Source of the DNA: Sialis fuliginosa
Taxonomy: Eukaryota; Arthropoda; Insecta; Megaloptera; Sialidae
Reading direction: 5' to 3'
Assembly: GCA_961205875.1 (NCBI GenBank)
Contig: OY540815.1
Coordinates: 4,464,001 to 4,528,000, forward strand
Length of the DNA: 64,000 bases
Each line of letters starts with the position of its first letter. Position 1 is the first letter of the stretch. The position numbers and the translations under genes were made by a program. Shown here piece by piece: positions 35,351-46,381 of this stretch. Below the pieces are notes generated by a model. That model saw only the letters and a list, made by a program, of their open reading frames with translations, did not search any database and was not told the origin of the DNA.

Positions 35351-36185
35351 TACATTTAATTAATTAATTAATTTTTAACTTTTGATATTCAATTCTTTTT
35401 ATTTATTACATAAGCAAAAAAAATCTAAAATAATTTTCCAAATTTTATTAGATAAAATTAAATATTTGTACTTTTACAAGTTAATGTTTTCCGAGTAAAA
35501 AATTTTTGTCGTCCGGTCCTTCCTATATAAGCTAGAAACTTTAAATTTTACTGAACGTGTTGTTATACCCTCTAGCAAAGATAAAATTTTGGGGGAAACA
35601 TTTTCATGTGGGGTGTCAAAATGTAGATCTCAGTCAGTAGAATTTGTAAGGGGCTCCAAACAGTAATTTATCCCCCCCCCCTCTAACTTTGTAACTACTA
35701 GCTGAAACCAACGACAAATACTAAAGTTATTTGTACCCAGTAATTTTTTTTCAGTGTAGCAAATAATTAGTTGGAAAAAACATTGTTTATGAAGTTTATA
35801 ATTTAGATTCTAGAATCAATGCACCTTACTTTTTATTCACCATGTATGTTGATTGTACCTATATCCTATATCAATGAACAAACTAAAATTTATTTATTTT
35901 ATTCTACTGTTGGTAAATAAAAGTATATTTCAATTTAAAAATAAGAAAGTACAAACATTATTCGCTAAGTTATAAATGCCAATATTTATCATTATAATCT
36001 TATTTGCCAATAGAAGTAAATATTTGATACAAAATTGTATTTCACAAATCCATATTTTATACTTGATATGATTTTAAAAATGTATAATAGATATTTTTTA
36101 ATCTTATTCATTTCCCCTAGATTCTCATCTGTTGGTCAATAATAAATAGTTTATTTTATTTTTATTTTATACATAAGTATTCGTA
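35351..36185. other. AT-rich stretch with a family L fragment
   Basis: About 35510-35750 carries family L blocks (GTCGTCCGGTCCTTCC, GGGGCTCCAAACAGTAATTT, a C10 run, AACTTTGTAACTACTAGCTG). The rest is unassigned AT-rich DNA. Confidence 0.4.
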
Positions 36186-36187
36186 TA

Positions 36188-36588
36188 CAGGGTGATTTAC
36201 AACTAGTGTAAAATAATAAATAAACAATGTATGTGTTTGTGTATTTTGTATCATATAATCTTCTACAAGAACCCAGCTCAGGAAAAAATTCAAGAACAAA
36301 AAAATACTTGATAAAAATCGGCGGGCCCACTGGCCCCATACACCCCTGGTCTAAATTATTATTATTTGATACTGGAAATCGATAACACTTATTAATACTA
36401 ATACCTGTATCAAATTTCATAACTGTAGCATAATGGGTTCTCTAGATATTAAATAAACACTAATTTTGTGGAAAAGACTGTAGCTCCCTTAGGAAGAATT
36501 TCCGGACATAGGTTCACATAAAGTTTTTTGCTTAAAAAACATCCTCGATCTACTGTTTTTTTTTTACACTAATTGTAAAATCATCCTG
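36188..36588. mobile_element. Family F MITE, intact copy F5 (401 bp)
   Basis: TA-CAGGGTGATTTACAACTAG and TGTAAAAT at the left mirrors TTTACACTAATTGTAAAATC and ATCCTG-TA at the right, with about three differences. TA flanks both sides. The interior has GCGGGCCCACTGGCCCCATA, ATCGATAACACTTATTAATA and AATTTCCGGACATAGG. It defines the family used to recognise the F fragments at 10850, 13920, 14612, 22832 and 59225. No transposase; TA and CAGGGTG ends suggest a Tc1/mariner-type MITE. Confidence 0.8.
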
Positions 36589-36597
36589 TATAATGCG

Positions 36598-36895
36598 ACT
36601 AGCTGTACTCGCGGCTTCGCTCGCGTGGACTACGAAATTATTGTTTAGGATTTTCAAAAATTGTATTGAGTTATTTTAGATATTTTTCTAATAATAACTC
36701 TACACAATTATTTACTACAATATATTGTTCAATATTTAACGGTTTAGGCAACGTATTGCAACATAAAACCTAGGCAAACAACATATCTAAGATTTAAAAA
36801 AAAAAACACGTAAATCGGAGAAGTGGTTCTCGAGTGAAAAGCGCATTAACGGACAAACATATATTATATACATATATATTTATATAGATGATTTA
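36598..36895 (+). repeat. Family G repeat, copy G3
   Basis: ACTAGCTGTACTCGCGGCTT, CGCTCGCGTGGACTACGAAA, TTCAATATTTAACGGTTTAG, CACGTAAATCGGAGAAGTGG and GCGCATTAACGGACAAAC match the family order. It lies directly beside the family F copy. Confidence 0.7.
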
Positions 36896-37324
36896 ATTCA
36901 TATTTATAGATAAAAAGGGGTTTACTTATATTTCATCTGGCAGACAACTCTATGATTGAATAGCGCTTCTTTAAAACTCTACATATACTAGATTTTTATC
37001 TATAAATATACATAGATCAATTCAAAGCAACTAAGCGAATCTCTTTACACTGCATGCATTTACTGTATACATAGGTATACTTTTTATGTATGTTGCAAAA
37101 AGCAATTTCTATCTCGCTTAAAATTACAATACCATGCTATGTTTTTGTAGAAAATAATAATAATAAAAATATGCATGTAGAAATACGATTACATTACAAT
37201 TTTCTTTTAAATGCAGGATATTTTTGCGTTCACAATGTTGTTAAATAGAAGATTTTCAGGATCAGAAAACTAAAGATTGTTTAGATTTTAGTGTAAAGTT
37301 TAAGCTACTTAAAATGAAAAACTA
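36896..37324. other. AT-rich stretch, no gene
   Basis: No repeat end or coding signal could be supported. Confidence 0.35.
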
Positions 37325-37327
37325 TAT

Positions 37328-37856
37328 AAGGTACTGGCACTAGTTATGGCCACTATAAGAGCAAGGTTTACTATTTTTGTGATTGATGGGTTTCTTTTTT
37401 GTAATTCTCATGAACTTATGTTACTAATAAAACAAGTAACTCTTTATTTAATCAATTTAATTACCAAAGTCCGCAAATATAGTTTCTTTTTTAAATTATA
37501 GCCTTTTCCTTTGTTTTTTGTTTTTTTTTTCCAGTAATGGATAAAGTAAAACCAGTAATGAGTACGCAGTGATGAACACTTGCAAATTGGAAATAATGTA
37601 AAGCAGTTGCTATGATAATATAATAATGAATAAATAAATTATACTAATAATTAGTTTAATTAAATGTCCACCATTTAAACATCTACTGGCCAATTGTCAT
37701 CAAATTACGCTGTAAAGCAGTTATATTTATATACAATAGATTAATATTCAGAAATAGTAGTAATCAAATATCAACAAATATTTCTAATTCAGTAGGTACA
37801 TTTAATTTAAAAATAGCTATTACTGGGGGTCATACCCAAGACTGGTGCCAGTACCT
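37328..37856. mobile_element. Family K MITE, intact copy K2
   Basis: AAGGTACTGGCACTAGTTAT at the left mirrors AAGACTGGTGCCAGTACCTT at the right, with TA at both ends. Internal blocks (TTTGTAATTCTCATGAACTT, TTTAATTACCAAAGTCCGCA, AGTAATGGATAAAGTAAAAC, AATATCAACAAATATTTCTA) are shared with K1 and K3. TA target and a TIR of about 24 bp suggest Tc1/mariner. Non-coding. Confidence 0.75.
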
Positions 37857-38167
37857 TATTTTTACATAGGCATTTTTTTTGTGTGCTATTTTCTAGAAAT
37901 AAAATAAAGTTTGAACAAAAATAATTGGAAATTGCAATACCGCATAATTTGTCGATCCGTGTTTTTCACTGAATCATCTTTATTTTAGATTTTATCTGCA
38001 GTCAATTATCAATAAAACTATTGAATTGAAATATATACATATATAGAGTGCTCCATATTAACATAACGATATGCATCTTTTTAAGGTTCCGTAGAAAACT
38101 CATATAGTTTCGTTCTGTCCGTCCGCCTGTCTTGTGTGTATCATAGTTCTCCCATTCTCTTATTTAT

Positions 38168-38537
38168 ATAAGGTACTGGCACCAGTCTTGGATATGGCCC
38201 CATAATGGCTATTTTTTAAATTAAATGTATGAATTAGAAATATTTGTTGATATTTGATTACTACCATTTCTGAATAATAATTAATCTATAGACACTTTAT
38301 ATTATCATAGAAACTGCTTTACATTGTTTCAAATTTGACGATTCTTTCTTTTATATCTTTTATGTCGTAGTACTTATCATTTTGTAATCATTAGCAAGTG
38401 TCCATCACTGCGTGCTCATTACTGATTTTACTTTATCCATTACTGAAAAAAAAACATAAACAAAATAAAATGCCATAATTTAAAAAAAAAAAAACTATAT
38501 TTGCGGATTTTGGTAATTAAATTTATTAAATAAAGGG
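38168..38537 (-). mobile_element. Family K MITE, copy K3, one end missing
   Basis: ATAAGGTACTGGCACCAGTC and TTGGATATGG, then ATTTGTTGATATTTGATTAC, GTAATCATTAGCAAGTGTCC and TTTTGGTAATTAAATTTATT. The family is cut off about 160 bp before its other terminus, where the GATTGCGGTC repeats begin. Confidence 0.7.
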
Positions 38538-38541
38538 TGTC

Positions 38542-38682
38542 TTCCTGATTGCGGTCATTCCTGATTGCGGTCGTTCCTGATTGCGGTCATATAATTTTTC
38601 AGTTGTATAGAAGGAGAAATTTGCCGCAACTTGCTACAAATTTAAATAATTATTTCTACTGGCTAGTGTCCTGATTGCGGTC
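38542..38682 (+). repeat. Short repeat cluster TCCTGATTGCGGTC (4 copies)
   Basis: Three copies in tandem (38543, 38559 and 38574, period 15-16 bp) and a fourth 94 bp further on (38669), all in the same orientation. The motif is more GC-rich than its surroundings and does not occur elsewhere in the window as far as I could see. Confidence 0.7.
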
Positions 38683-39299
38683 AACTCTTGGATAGCCTTA
38701 TATTTTCTATGCGTCATAAAAATATGTTAGTAGAAAACATAAGTAATTTATATATGTATTTTTTCAGATGCTTGAATATTGATGTTCTTTTGTATGGATT
38801 TCTTGAATGTGGGGCTTATAAACTATAGTTTAAAAAATATGCGTTACTTTTTATTCAATCAAATTATAACATTTTCGCGTCAGCAATGTTTCATATATGC
38901 ACAAATGTTCTTTATGACAAGACTTGTGTAGTTCACGAACGAACTACATAGTTCAAAAGAGCGCTCCCACACGAGAACTAGAGGAACTAGTTCGTATGCG
39001 CTCCGGTCTTTTAGTTCAATAGTTCCCGATGCACTTCAAATACACTGTTCAAAAAATGAGATTGTATGATTTTTATATTTTTTATAATTTACGTTTGAAT
39101 TTATTTTACTAAAGATATATCATATTGATTTTTTTTGTTCACATGAATGCAACATGCCTGTCAAAAGGACGTGATTTTTGTATTATTTTATGACAATCAA
39201 CAAAATATGTCACAGATTTAATATGAAATTGAAATATATTGCTTAAATAACTATACAATAAATAATTTATCATTGAAGATGTTTCATAATTTTCATATA

Positions 39300-40935
39300 C
39301 ACTACCGCTCAAAAGTTTCCGGGCAGTGATAATTTTTGATGAAAATAGTTATAAAACTGAAATTATTTTAAAACTATTGAACTTTTTTGATTATATAAAG
39401 TGTATTAAGGATATATTAATGAAATAAAACAGTTTTAGCAATATATTTTTTATTTCAAAATCAATAAAGCTTATACATGTCTTTCATCGAAAAAACCACC
39501 TTTTACTTTTACAATTTTCTCAGTTATTCTCGGCATTCGTTCTATTAATTTTTGGATGGTTTCTGGTTTTATATTCTTCCAGGCTTCTTGTAAAATGTTC
39601 CAGAGATGATCCTTTGATGTAGGACAGTGTTTTCTTACCTCCCGATCCAATTCATCCCAAAGGAGCTCTATAGGGTTAAGATCAGGTGATTGAGCCGGCC
39701 AATCCATATTTTTGAGCGTGCCGTCATCTTCCTTTTCAGCAAGGTAACTCCTACAGAGCTTAGAAGCATGTTTTGGGTCGTTATCCTGCATGAATATAAA
39801 CCCAGGACCAATTAACCGCAATCCTGAAGGAACAGCATTCTCTTCTAATATTTGTTTGTAGTCCTCTTTCTTCATAATTCCATCTATTCGAATGAGATCT
39901 CCAACTCCCGCAGAAGAAAAACAGACCATAACAGACCATAACAGACCCCCCACCATGCTTCACAGTTGGCACTACACAAGCAGGAATCATGTTTTCTTTT
40001 TCCGTTCGTCTCACGTAAACGCGTCTTTTTTGCCCGAACACTTCAAACTTAGATTCGTCTGTCCATAGTACATTTCCCCAGTCCTCAACTGTGAAATTCT
40101 GGTGATCTTGTCCCCACTTCATCCTTTTAATTTTATTTTGATGTCGTAGTAATGGTTTTTTTACCGCAATTCGTCCTTTTAGGTTCCACTTGTAAAGCCG
40201 TCTTTTTACTGTTGATACAGAAACACCTTTAGTATGAGAATTGTTGAATGCAGCGCGTATTTGAGGTGCTGTCAATTGTCAATCGTCGATTTCTCTTGCA
40301 TATTACTTTAATAGTCATATCCTCAGCGGCTGTCGTACATTTAGGCCTTCCACTTCGTTTTTTGGTCGTGTTAAGGCCTGTCGACCTAAACCGAACGATT
40401 GTGTCATGCACTGTCGACTTCGGTATTTTTAATTTTTCAGTAATATCTCGTTCTGAATATCCTTCAGCATGCAAAGTTATCACCGAAGATCGTTTTTCAA
40501 CACTCAAATCCTTTGATTTTTCCATCACAAACGATTATTATAAGATTTTAGCACAATTATGATGTCCTTTCAGAAGTACAACAACTGAAGGAATAAGGGT
40601 TGTGGTCAGCTTTTATACCCCCTAAGCTATCAAATCTACCTGGTAGTGATTAATTTTATTCTCAAATCCTAAGTAATCCGAAATTGTTGTGAATCAGAGA
40701 AGATTAACTGTTAAAATGTACAAACGTTAAATTCGACAAAAAATGATATTTGGTGTATTTTTACCTGAAATTCAGTAATCTTCAAAAAGGTTGCAAAAAT
40801 AAATACCAAACATTAAATTTTAATAGTTCTGTGTAAGTACTGAACCATTAAAGTGTACTTATATAGTCAAAATAATTCAAAAAATCAAATAAAATATGAT
40901 GTCTGTAAGTGCCCGGAAACTTTTGAGCGGTAGTG
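39300..40935 (-). mobile_element. Tc1-like transposon (1636 bp), complete ends
   Basis: The 26-bp terminal repeats are identical at both ends. They start CACTACCGCTCAAAAGTTTC and continue CGGGCA, and TA flanks each side (39298-39299, 40936-40937). The interior holds one minus-strand transposase (39471-40528) with two frameshifts. The length is typical of Tc1/mariner elements. The perfect TIR and clean TSD suggest a fairly recent insertion, while the broken transposase makes it non-autonomous. It sits inside a hAT-type element and so is younger than that insertion. Confidence 0.95.
39471..40528 (-). pseudogene. Tc1 family transposase, DD38E-like, two frameshifts
   Basis: Cut-and-paste transposase of the element at 39300-40935. 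Three consecutive reading frames cover it. The first (40528-40229) starts MMEKSKDLSVEKRS and has the helix-turn-helix DNA-binding part (EGYSERDITEKLKIPKSTVH) and an AT-hook-like KKRSGRPK. The second (40275-39781) has the first catalytic Asp in LWTDESKFEVFG. The third (39956-39471) has the second Asp in MQDNDPKHASK and the Glu in SPDLNPIELLWDEL, and ends GGFFDERHV. From the first Asp of DND to the Glu there are 38 residues, i.e. DD38E, unlike DD34E of Tc1 and Sleeping Beauty. Frame one breaks at a 7-bp tandem duplication (TGTCAAT twice, 40270-40283). Frame two breaks at a 10-bp one (ACAGACCATA twice, 39921-39940). The total length of about 345 codons is normal for the family. All three catalytic residues remain, but no intact protein can be made without suppression of both shifts. 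Confidence 0.93.
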
Positions 40936-41543
40936 TATATATAGTGTTCGATAAAAAAAAAATTATTGCAAACATATACATTTAAAAATATCGATCTTGT
41001 CTGTAAATTAATAACGAATTAAAAATTACAGCAATTTGCATTTCTATAATTTGATGAAAAAATAGTAATACAAAATTACTAATTAAACAATTTAATTATA
41101 CATTAAAAATCCAACAATTCAATATATCTAAATCAATAAATTGACATCGCTTAGTCCGGAAAAAATTCTATGAACTAAAAGAACTAGAATAACGAACTAG
41201 TTCATTAAAAACCACTGAACTATGGGGAGCGCTCTCTGTCATGAACTAAAATGCTCAACTCTATTTATGACCCAATGAATAAACTTGCACCAACTAAATA
41301 TTTTTTTCTTCACATTAGAATTGATGCAAGTGATTACATTGAAATCTTCATAACGTTACTTCTCTACAAGGGCAATTATAAAATTGTAATCAAATATTAC
41401 ACGGATAAATTCAAATAAATCTTAATTACTTTCGAGTTTTCACGATTCTATCTTGTTTCAGAAGATCACGCTTTATTAGTCTAAACATCAATATAACTAA
41501 TTGTAAGAGTAAAGTACCTACAATGCAAGATATAACCTAAAAA

Positions 41544-42360
41544 ACATCTGCCAAGTAAATGCACAGTGCTTCCTCGTGCTAAATTCACTAAAACCGATAG
41601 TGTTCAGATAAATTGCCTGGCATTGGTTAACCATTTAATTTTTTTACAAATTTTACTAAAAAATCTTAGTTCGAATTTTTTCTTAAAACGCACCTGAATA
41701 TTTTTTCATATATTTTTAATTTTTTGACAATTTCAATCTAAATCTAAATTTATGCAAATGTCAAAATGACATTTAAAACGCAGAAGTGACATTTAAAACG
41801 TCAAAATGACACTTAATATATCCAATCAAATATCAATTTAGAAAAACAAAACACGAATTTTTAAAATTAATTTAGATAAATATTTGTAAGGGAATATTTT
41901 ACAACAAACGTAGTAGACCCATATTATAGGAAATTTAATTCTCTACAAAAAATATTCTATAAAATTTTCTCGTAACATGTGTCGTTCTTGAGATATCTTG
42001 AAAAAATAAATATTTTGGGTGGTCACCCCTCCCCCTTACACACGATTTTGATGATTTTGAAATGGGACCGTCCTCAAACCAAACCCAACCATCCGACCAA
42101 GTTTCAATAATATCGGTTCAGTGGTTCATGAGTTATGCGTGTGACAAGGATTCAGGGGACAGACGGACGGACGGACGGACGGACGGACACACGGACACAC
42201 GGACACACGGACAGACAGACAGACACGGAACGAAAAGTGTTTGTCTTGACGTGAAACGGATAAATAAATTTAAAATTTTGAAATTGGAGAACTTTTTTTT
42301 TGTCTCAATCTGAAACGATCACATAGCTTCTCGTATCTTCGATATTGCGAGGAAGCAAAA
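41544..42360 (+). repeat. Family A copy A7 (near full length)
   Basis: AACATCTGCCAAGTAAATGC to TCGATATTGCGAGGAAGCAA. It shows an extended tract GGACGGACGGACGGACGGAC then ACACGGACACACGG at about 42160-42215, and a local duplication of AAAATGACATTTAAAACG. An 83-codon frame (42062-42313) gives SDQVSIISVQWFMSYACDK as in A1 and A4. Confidence 0.85.
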
Positions 42361-42529
42361 ATATTATTCTCAAATAATCTAAATTAATTTATCACCAATA
42401 TGTGTTCGATTTACTAATTTTACTAAAGTAATGTGCTTTTTAGAACATTTTTTTTTTAATTTAAATTATTGGCCATCGGGCGTAGTTTTTAGAACATGAA
42501 ATTAGGTATATATTTTATGTTCCAAAATA

Positions 42530-42655
42530 AAAACGCACTTTTTCTATGTAAAATAGGTCTCAATCGATTTTTTTACCTATTTCGTATACAGTATATATAT
42601 TTAAGTTGGTACTTAGATCAAAAAAGGTCTAAAAGAGCTATAAATGAAGTTATAT
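42530..42655 (+). repeat. Family R fragment, copy 2
   Basis: GCACTTTTTCTATGTAAAAT, AGGTCTCAATCGATTTTTT, GATCAAAAAAGGTCTAAAAG and AGCTATAAATGAAGTTATAT match 35240-35350. It ends where TACCGGGTGTTCTAGACC begins, which looks like another element's terminus with no partner found. Confidence 0.55.
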
Positions 42656-42659
42656 ACCG

Positions 42660-43529
42660 GGTGTTCTAGACCACACGTCCACTATGTTTTACGCCTAAAC
42701 AATTGAAGATAGAGTTTTATGATACAAAAATTACTATATAGGTATATCGATCCTAAAGAATTTCAGGAAAATATTTTCAACCCCCTAAGTAGTTTAGTAA
42801 GTAGTTTGAGCGGTACGTGCCCGTTTTTCAGCAAAATCAAATGGAACGGTATATCCAAAAGTAGATCATTTTAAAAATCATAAAAAAGTAAGAAACTTTT
42901 GTAAAAAAAAAATTTTTCATACATTCAATTGTTTAGAAAATAGGGCGACTTGTTCCCAAATTTTAGGGTTTTACTAAAAGTGCTCTAGTTTCATTAAATG
43001 ATAATGAAATATTATTTTAAAATTTTTATTTGAAAATATAAATAATGTATTTTTTATTGATGTATAATTTTTTGAGATTTGGATAATTTAAAGTGTCATA
43101 TATACGCGACATATCAAAAATGCAAAACTTCAATTGGGGATAATTCAAAAATTTTAAATATAATGATATATCAATTAGTCTTTATCTTATAAAATATATT
43201 TAAATTAACAAAAAAGAAAATTTTCAATTTTTTTTTTTTAAGTTATAATTTTAAATTTTCTTAACAAAAGTTGTTAATTTACATACATACCTACATAATT
43301 TATATACATGAAAATTGGTATGTTATGTTATATTACATGCAAAAAAGAAAAAATAGAAAAAAGTTTAGGGAAGAATTTCCATATACCTACTTGATGAAAT
43401 CAAAATTTGAAAATCAGTAGTGGCGTTAAATGAACATAAAATTCGGAATTATCGTGCCAAAAAACGCATAGATTGGTATTTTGTTTGGGTAAAATCAAAA
43501 AAACTGAAGTGTGATTCCAAAACTGGTGC
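42660..43529. other. AT-rich stretch, host of the hAT MITE
   Basis: Mostly unassigned. AATTCGGAAT followed by CGTGCCAAAAAACG at about 43441 recurs, diverged, at about 44279 on the far side of the hAT MITE. Before that insertion this was probably a two-copy repeat of about 117 bp. Confidence 0.35.
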
Positions 43530-43537
43530 CAGGTGGC

Positions 43538-44250
43538 TAGAGCTGGGCGCGTGAGTAATTTTTGCTCACGATCACGCACGCTCACGAGAGAAAAATTTTT
43601 AGTCACGCCCACTCACTCACGGTTACAAAAAAAGTATTCACGATCACGCACGCTCACGAACACTATTTTTTTACTCACGCCCGATCACGCACGACGGGTC
43701 ACGCGCGTGACCCGATTTAATGTAATTGTTGTAAATTAAATTTTGAAATGATGAAAATTAATGTTTTTACGTGCAATATATTGTGTGTATTTTATATTCA
43801 TATTATTTCTTCTAAACTGCATTCTAGTAAAAAAAATTACAAACAAAACAATAAGAAAATAAAGCTACAATACATTTCTAAATCTTTTTTTGGTGTTCTG
43901 ATATAGTTGACAATACTGACCATGTGAAAGTGCTTCCTAAAATAACATTTATTTTTCATACTATATGTTTTAATGTCAAAATTCGTTTTAAAACATTATT
44001 ATATTTATGCATTATTAGTTCAGATATTAAAAAAAAGATCAAATAAGTTTATAAAAAAATTATTTTCAAAATATACTCTCGAACTCACGCACGAGAAAAA
44101 TGTACTCACGCACGGTCACGCCCGATTGTTTTAATTTGACTCACGATCACGCCCGCTCACGATTCAATATTTGAAAATCGCTCACGTCACGTCGGGTCAC
44201 GGCCGTGACCCAACGTGACCCGAAAAATTCACGGCCCGCGCCCAGCTCTA
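43538..44250. mobile_element. hAT-type MITE (713 bp), perfect 8-bp TSD, CTCACG-rich ends
   Basis: TAGAGCTGGGCGCG at the left mirrors CGCGCCCAGCTCTA at the right, with CAGGTGGC duplicated exactly at 43530-43537 and 44251-44258. TAGAG-type ends and an 8-bp TSD define a hAT element. Both subterminal regions are crowded with CTCACG, ATCACGC and GGGTCACG in either orientation, e.g. GCTCACGATCACGCACGCTC near 43563 and CTCACGCACGGTCACGCCCG near 44105. The 350 bp between them are AT-rich and non-coding. Confidence 0.92.
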
Positions 44251-44258
44251 CAGGTGGC

Positions 44259-45447
44259 ACTAAAAAAATGGATGTCGAATTCGGAATCCTCGTACCCAAA
44301 AACCCTTGGGTTGTTGTTTTGCTTAAAAAAGTAAATGAAAAATTGTAAATTTTCATGTAGGTATACATACACATTGAATTCAAGTGGCTCAAACTTAAAA
44401 TTTTCAATCAAAAATGCGGCGAACTAAAGTTGAATGCAGAGGTATAGTTCCATGGGCGTTTTTTCTTAGAATTGAGAATACTTTCATGTAGGGGGGTAGC
44501 CGTCGGTAAAAAAAAATCCATACAATTTGGCCCACCTTAATAACTATACAAAATATGGAGAGAGAAAAAATATCAAAAATATGGAATCCTGTAAAAAACA
44601 TTCCAGTTAAGTTGCACGTAAAGTATACAAATATTTATAAAATATTGATTATCTCAGTTGAACGTAAATTTCAATTAAAATTTCGTTAATATTAATGTTC
44701 AATATTCATCCTTTTTCAACTCGTTCGTTAAGCTGCAGAAGTTGGTGGTGAAAATAGAGCTTTCGGACTTAATGTCGAGTTTCCTCGAGGTTGATAACTT
44801 GACATATCGATCAAGTCAACGAATTGTGCCAGTATTTAATTTTCAAGTTACCGGATCGAGAGAGCAGTGTTGTTTTTGTTTGTTTCTTCGAGATGTTTTA
44901 TAAACTAGTTCTAGAAGTATGGAGTAAACCAATAACAAGATTGATTATATTTTTAGGTCGGATTGAAGAACGTGCATGCAAGCGATATTTTAATTGAAAT
45001 CTGATTAGATTTAATTCATATACATAAACTGATTACCTTTAATTTTTAACTTTTTCAGCCGCTCAGATGTTAATGCGACTAACTTCAGTTAGTTATTTTT
45101 TTAATGTACTATGGGTTTCTTAATTCGTCTGCCACCCTAAAGGTCAGAATAGATTACAATAGATTCCAAAATATTAAGACAAACACCATCGGTTATCTTT
45201 CTCTAGGGCGGAGTTTATATAGTTTTTTTGAAATAAAAACACAAATCAATTAATTTTTTATCAAATTTACCATATTTAAATACTAAAATTCGGAATATCA
45301 AATATTTATTATCACAAAATTTACTTATGCAATTTTCAATAGATTGCCTATTATAATAATAATTTAATCGCACGAATATTTATGAGTGTTATAAACCAAG
45401 AGTACTTCTTTATCTAGCAAATGAGTTTCAAAATATGTCTTTCTTTG
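44259..45447. other. Intergenic stretch, no gene
   Basis: Frames of 60-86 codons at 44147-44601 have no family features. The rest, including 44700-45200, shows no repeat ends. Confidence 0.35.
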
Positions 45448-45450
45448 GTA

Positions 45451-46379
45451 GAGTAGTACAGATAGAAGTGGGCCACACTTTGGTTTTCATGCTATAAAAT
45501 GTTCAAAAATTAATATTTTTCCATACTTATTGCGTCCATTTGCAGAGTAAGGATTAACCTAACTGTCTGCAAACACAGATTTTGAAAATTTTCATTTTAA
45601 CATATCGTTTTACATCGTTAAGTAAAAAAATAGAAATTTGCGATTTCACGATTTTGCAGACAGAAGTGGGCCACCCAAGTTTTTCACCTAAAACAAGCAA
45701 AAGGATCAGGCACTGTATATTTTTATGTTAAATTAATAATTTTTGTAAGAAATTAAATTGTAAAAATTAAATTTCATGTGTGATATTGTTTATTATATTG
45801 CTTCAAAAATATACAAAATAAAGTGAAGTTGCTTTATAGCACCAAGCAATTTATCGTAGTCGATGGGTTTATAGCCAGTCAGTTTATCTTTTTTTGGTGG
45901 CATGATCGCTAAAACATTCAAATTAATTCATAAAACCACTTGATTGGTTCATAAAAAAACAATAAATGTCAAAACAGAACGTCAATGCAGTGGCCCACTT
46001 CTGTCTGCAAAAAATGGCCCACTTCTGTCCTCAAGCATAATTTTACGCGAAAGCACGTGGCGAGAACACCACGCGACAATATGCTAAAATCTCTTCGAAT
46101 TTTTGAAGATTACGTCGAAAACTAAATTAAAGGCTATTTACTTGATTAAATTCGATGAAAAACTTATGCAAATCACGATAACTTTGAAAACGAGAAAAAA
46201 AGAAAAAATATTTTTTTTGGTACTAATCGCTGGAGAACACTAATGAACGTCTTCACACTTCAAAAACCTACTTCAAACTGAGCTTCTCTGTCAAAAACAA
46301 AAACAAAAATATTCTGTTGACAGATATGTCACTTATGAAAACAAATATAGCGGGTGGCCCACTTCTGTCGGTGCTACTC
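45451..46379. mobile_element. MITE (929 bp) with repeated GAAGTGGGCCAC motif, TA target
   Basis: TA-GAGTAGTACAGATAGAAGTG at the left mirrors CACTTCTGTCGGTGCTACTC-TA at the right. The motif CAGACAGAAGTGGGCCAC is present five times: forward at about 45467 and 45659, reversed at about 45992, 46014 and 46355. TA flanks fit Tc1/mariner. The interior is non-coding. Confidence 0.75.
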
Positions 46380-46381
46380 TA

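Larger units (their letters stand above)
38919..41263. mobile_element. hAT-type element with perfect 8-bp TSD, split by a Tc1 insertion
   Basis: TTTATGAC lies at both 38911-38918 and 41264-41271, an exact 8-bp duplication. The ends are AAGACTTGTGTAGTTCA and, reversed, TAGAGTTGAGCATTTTAGTT. Both subterminal regions carry many GAACTA/TAGTTC and GAACTAGTTC motifs and AGAGCGCTCCC. Without the Tc1 element the hAT unit would be about 707 bp. There is no hAT transposase, so it is non-autonomous. Confidence 0.8.

Noticed and set aside
40248-40562. 104-codon plus-strand frame over the transposase
   Set aside because: It is antisense to the transposase N-terminus, which has clear family motifs on the minus strand.
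43400-43739. Frames with R/S/H-rich or R-S-R-T-L-T repeats
   Set aside because: Produced by the repeated CTCACG motifs of the hAT MITE end.
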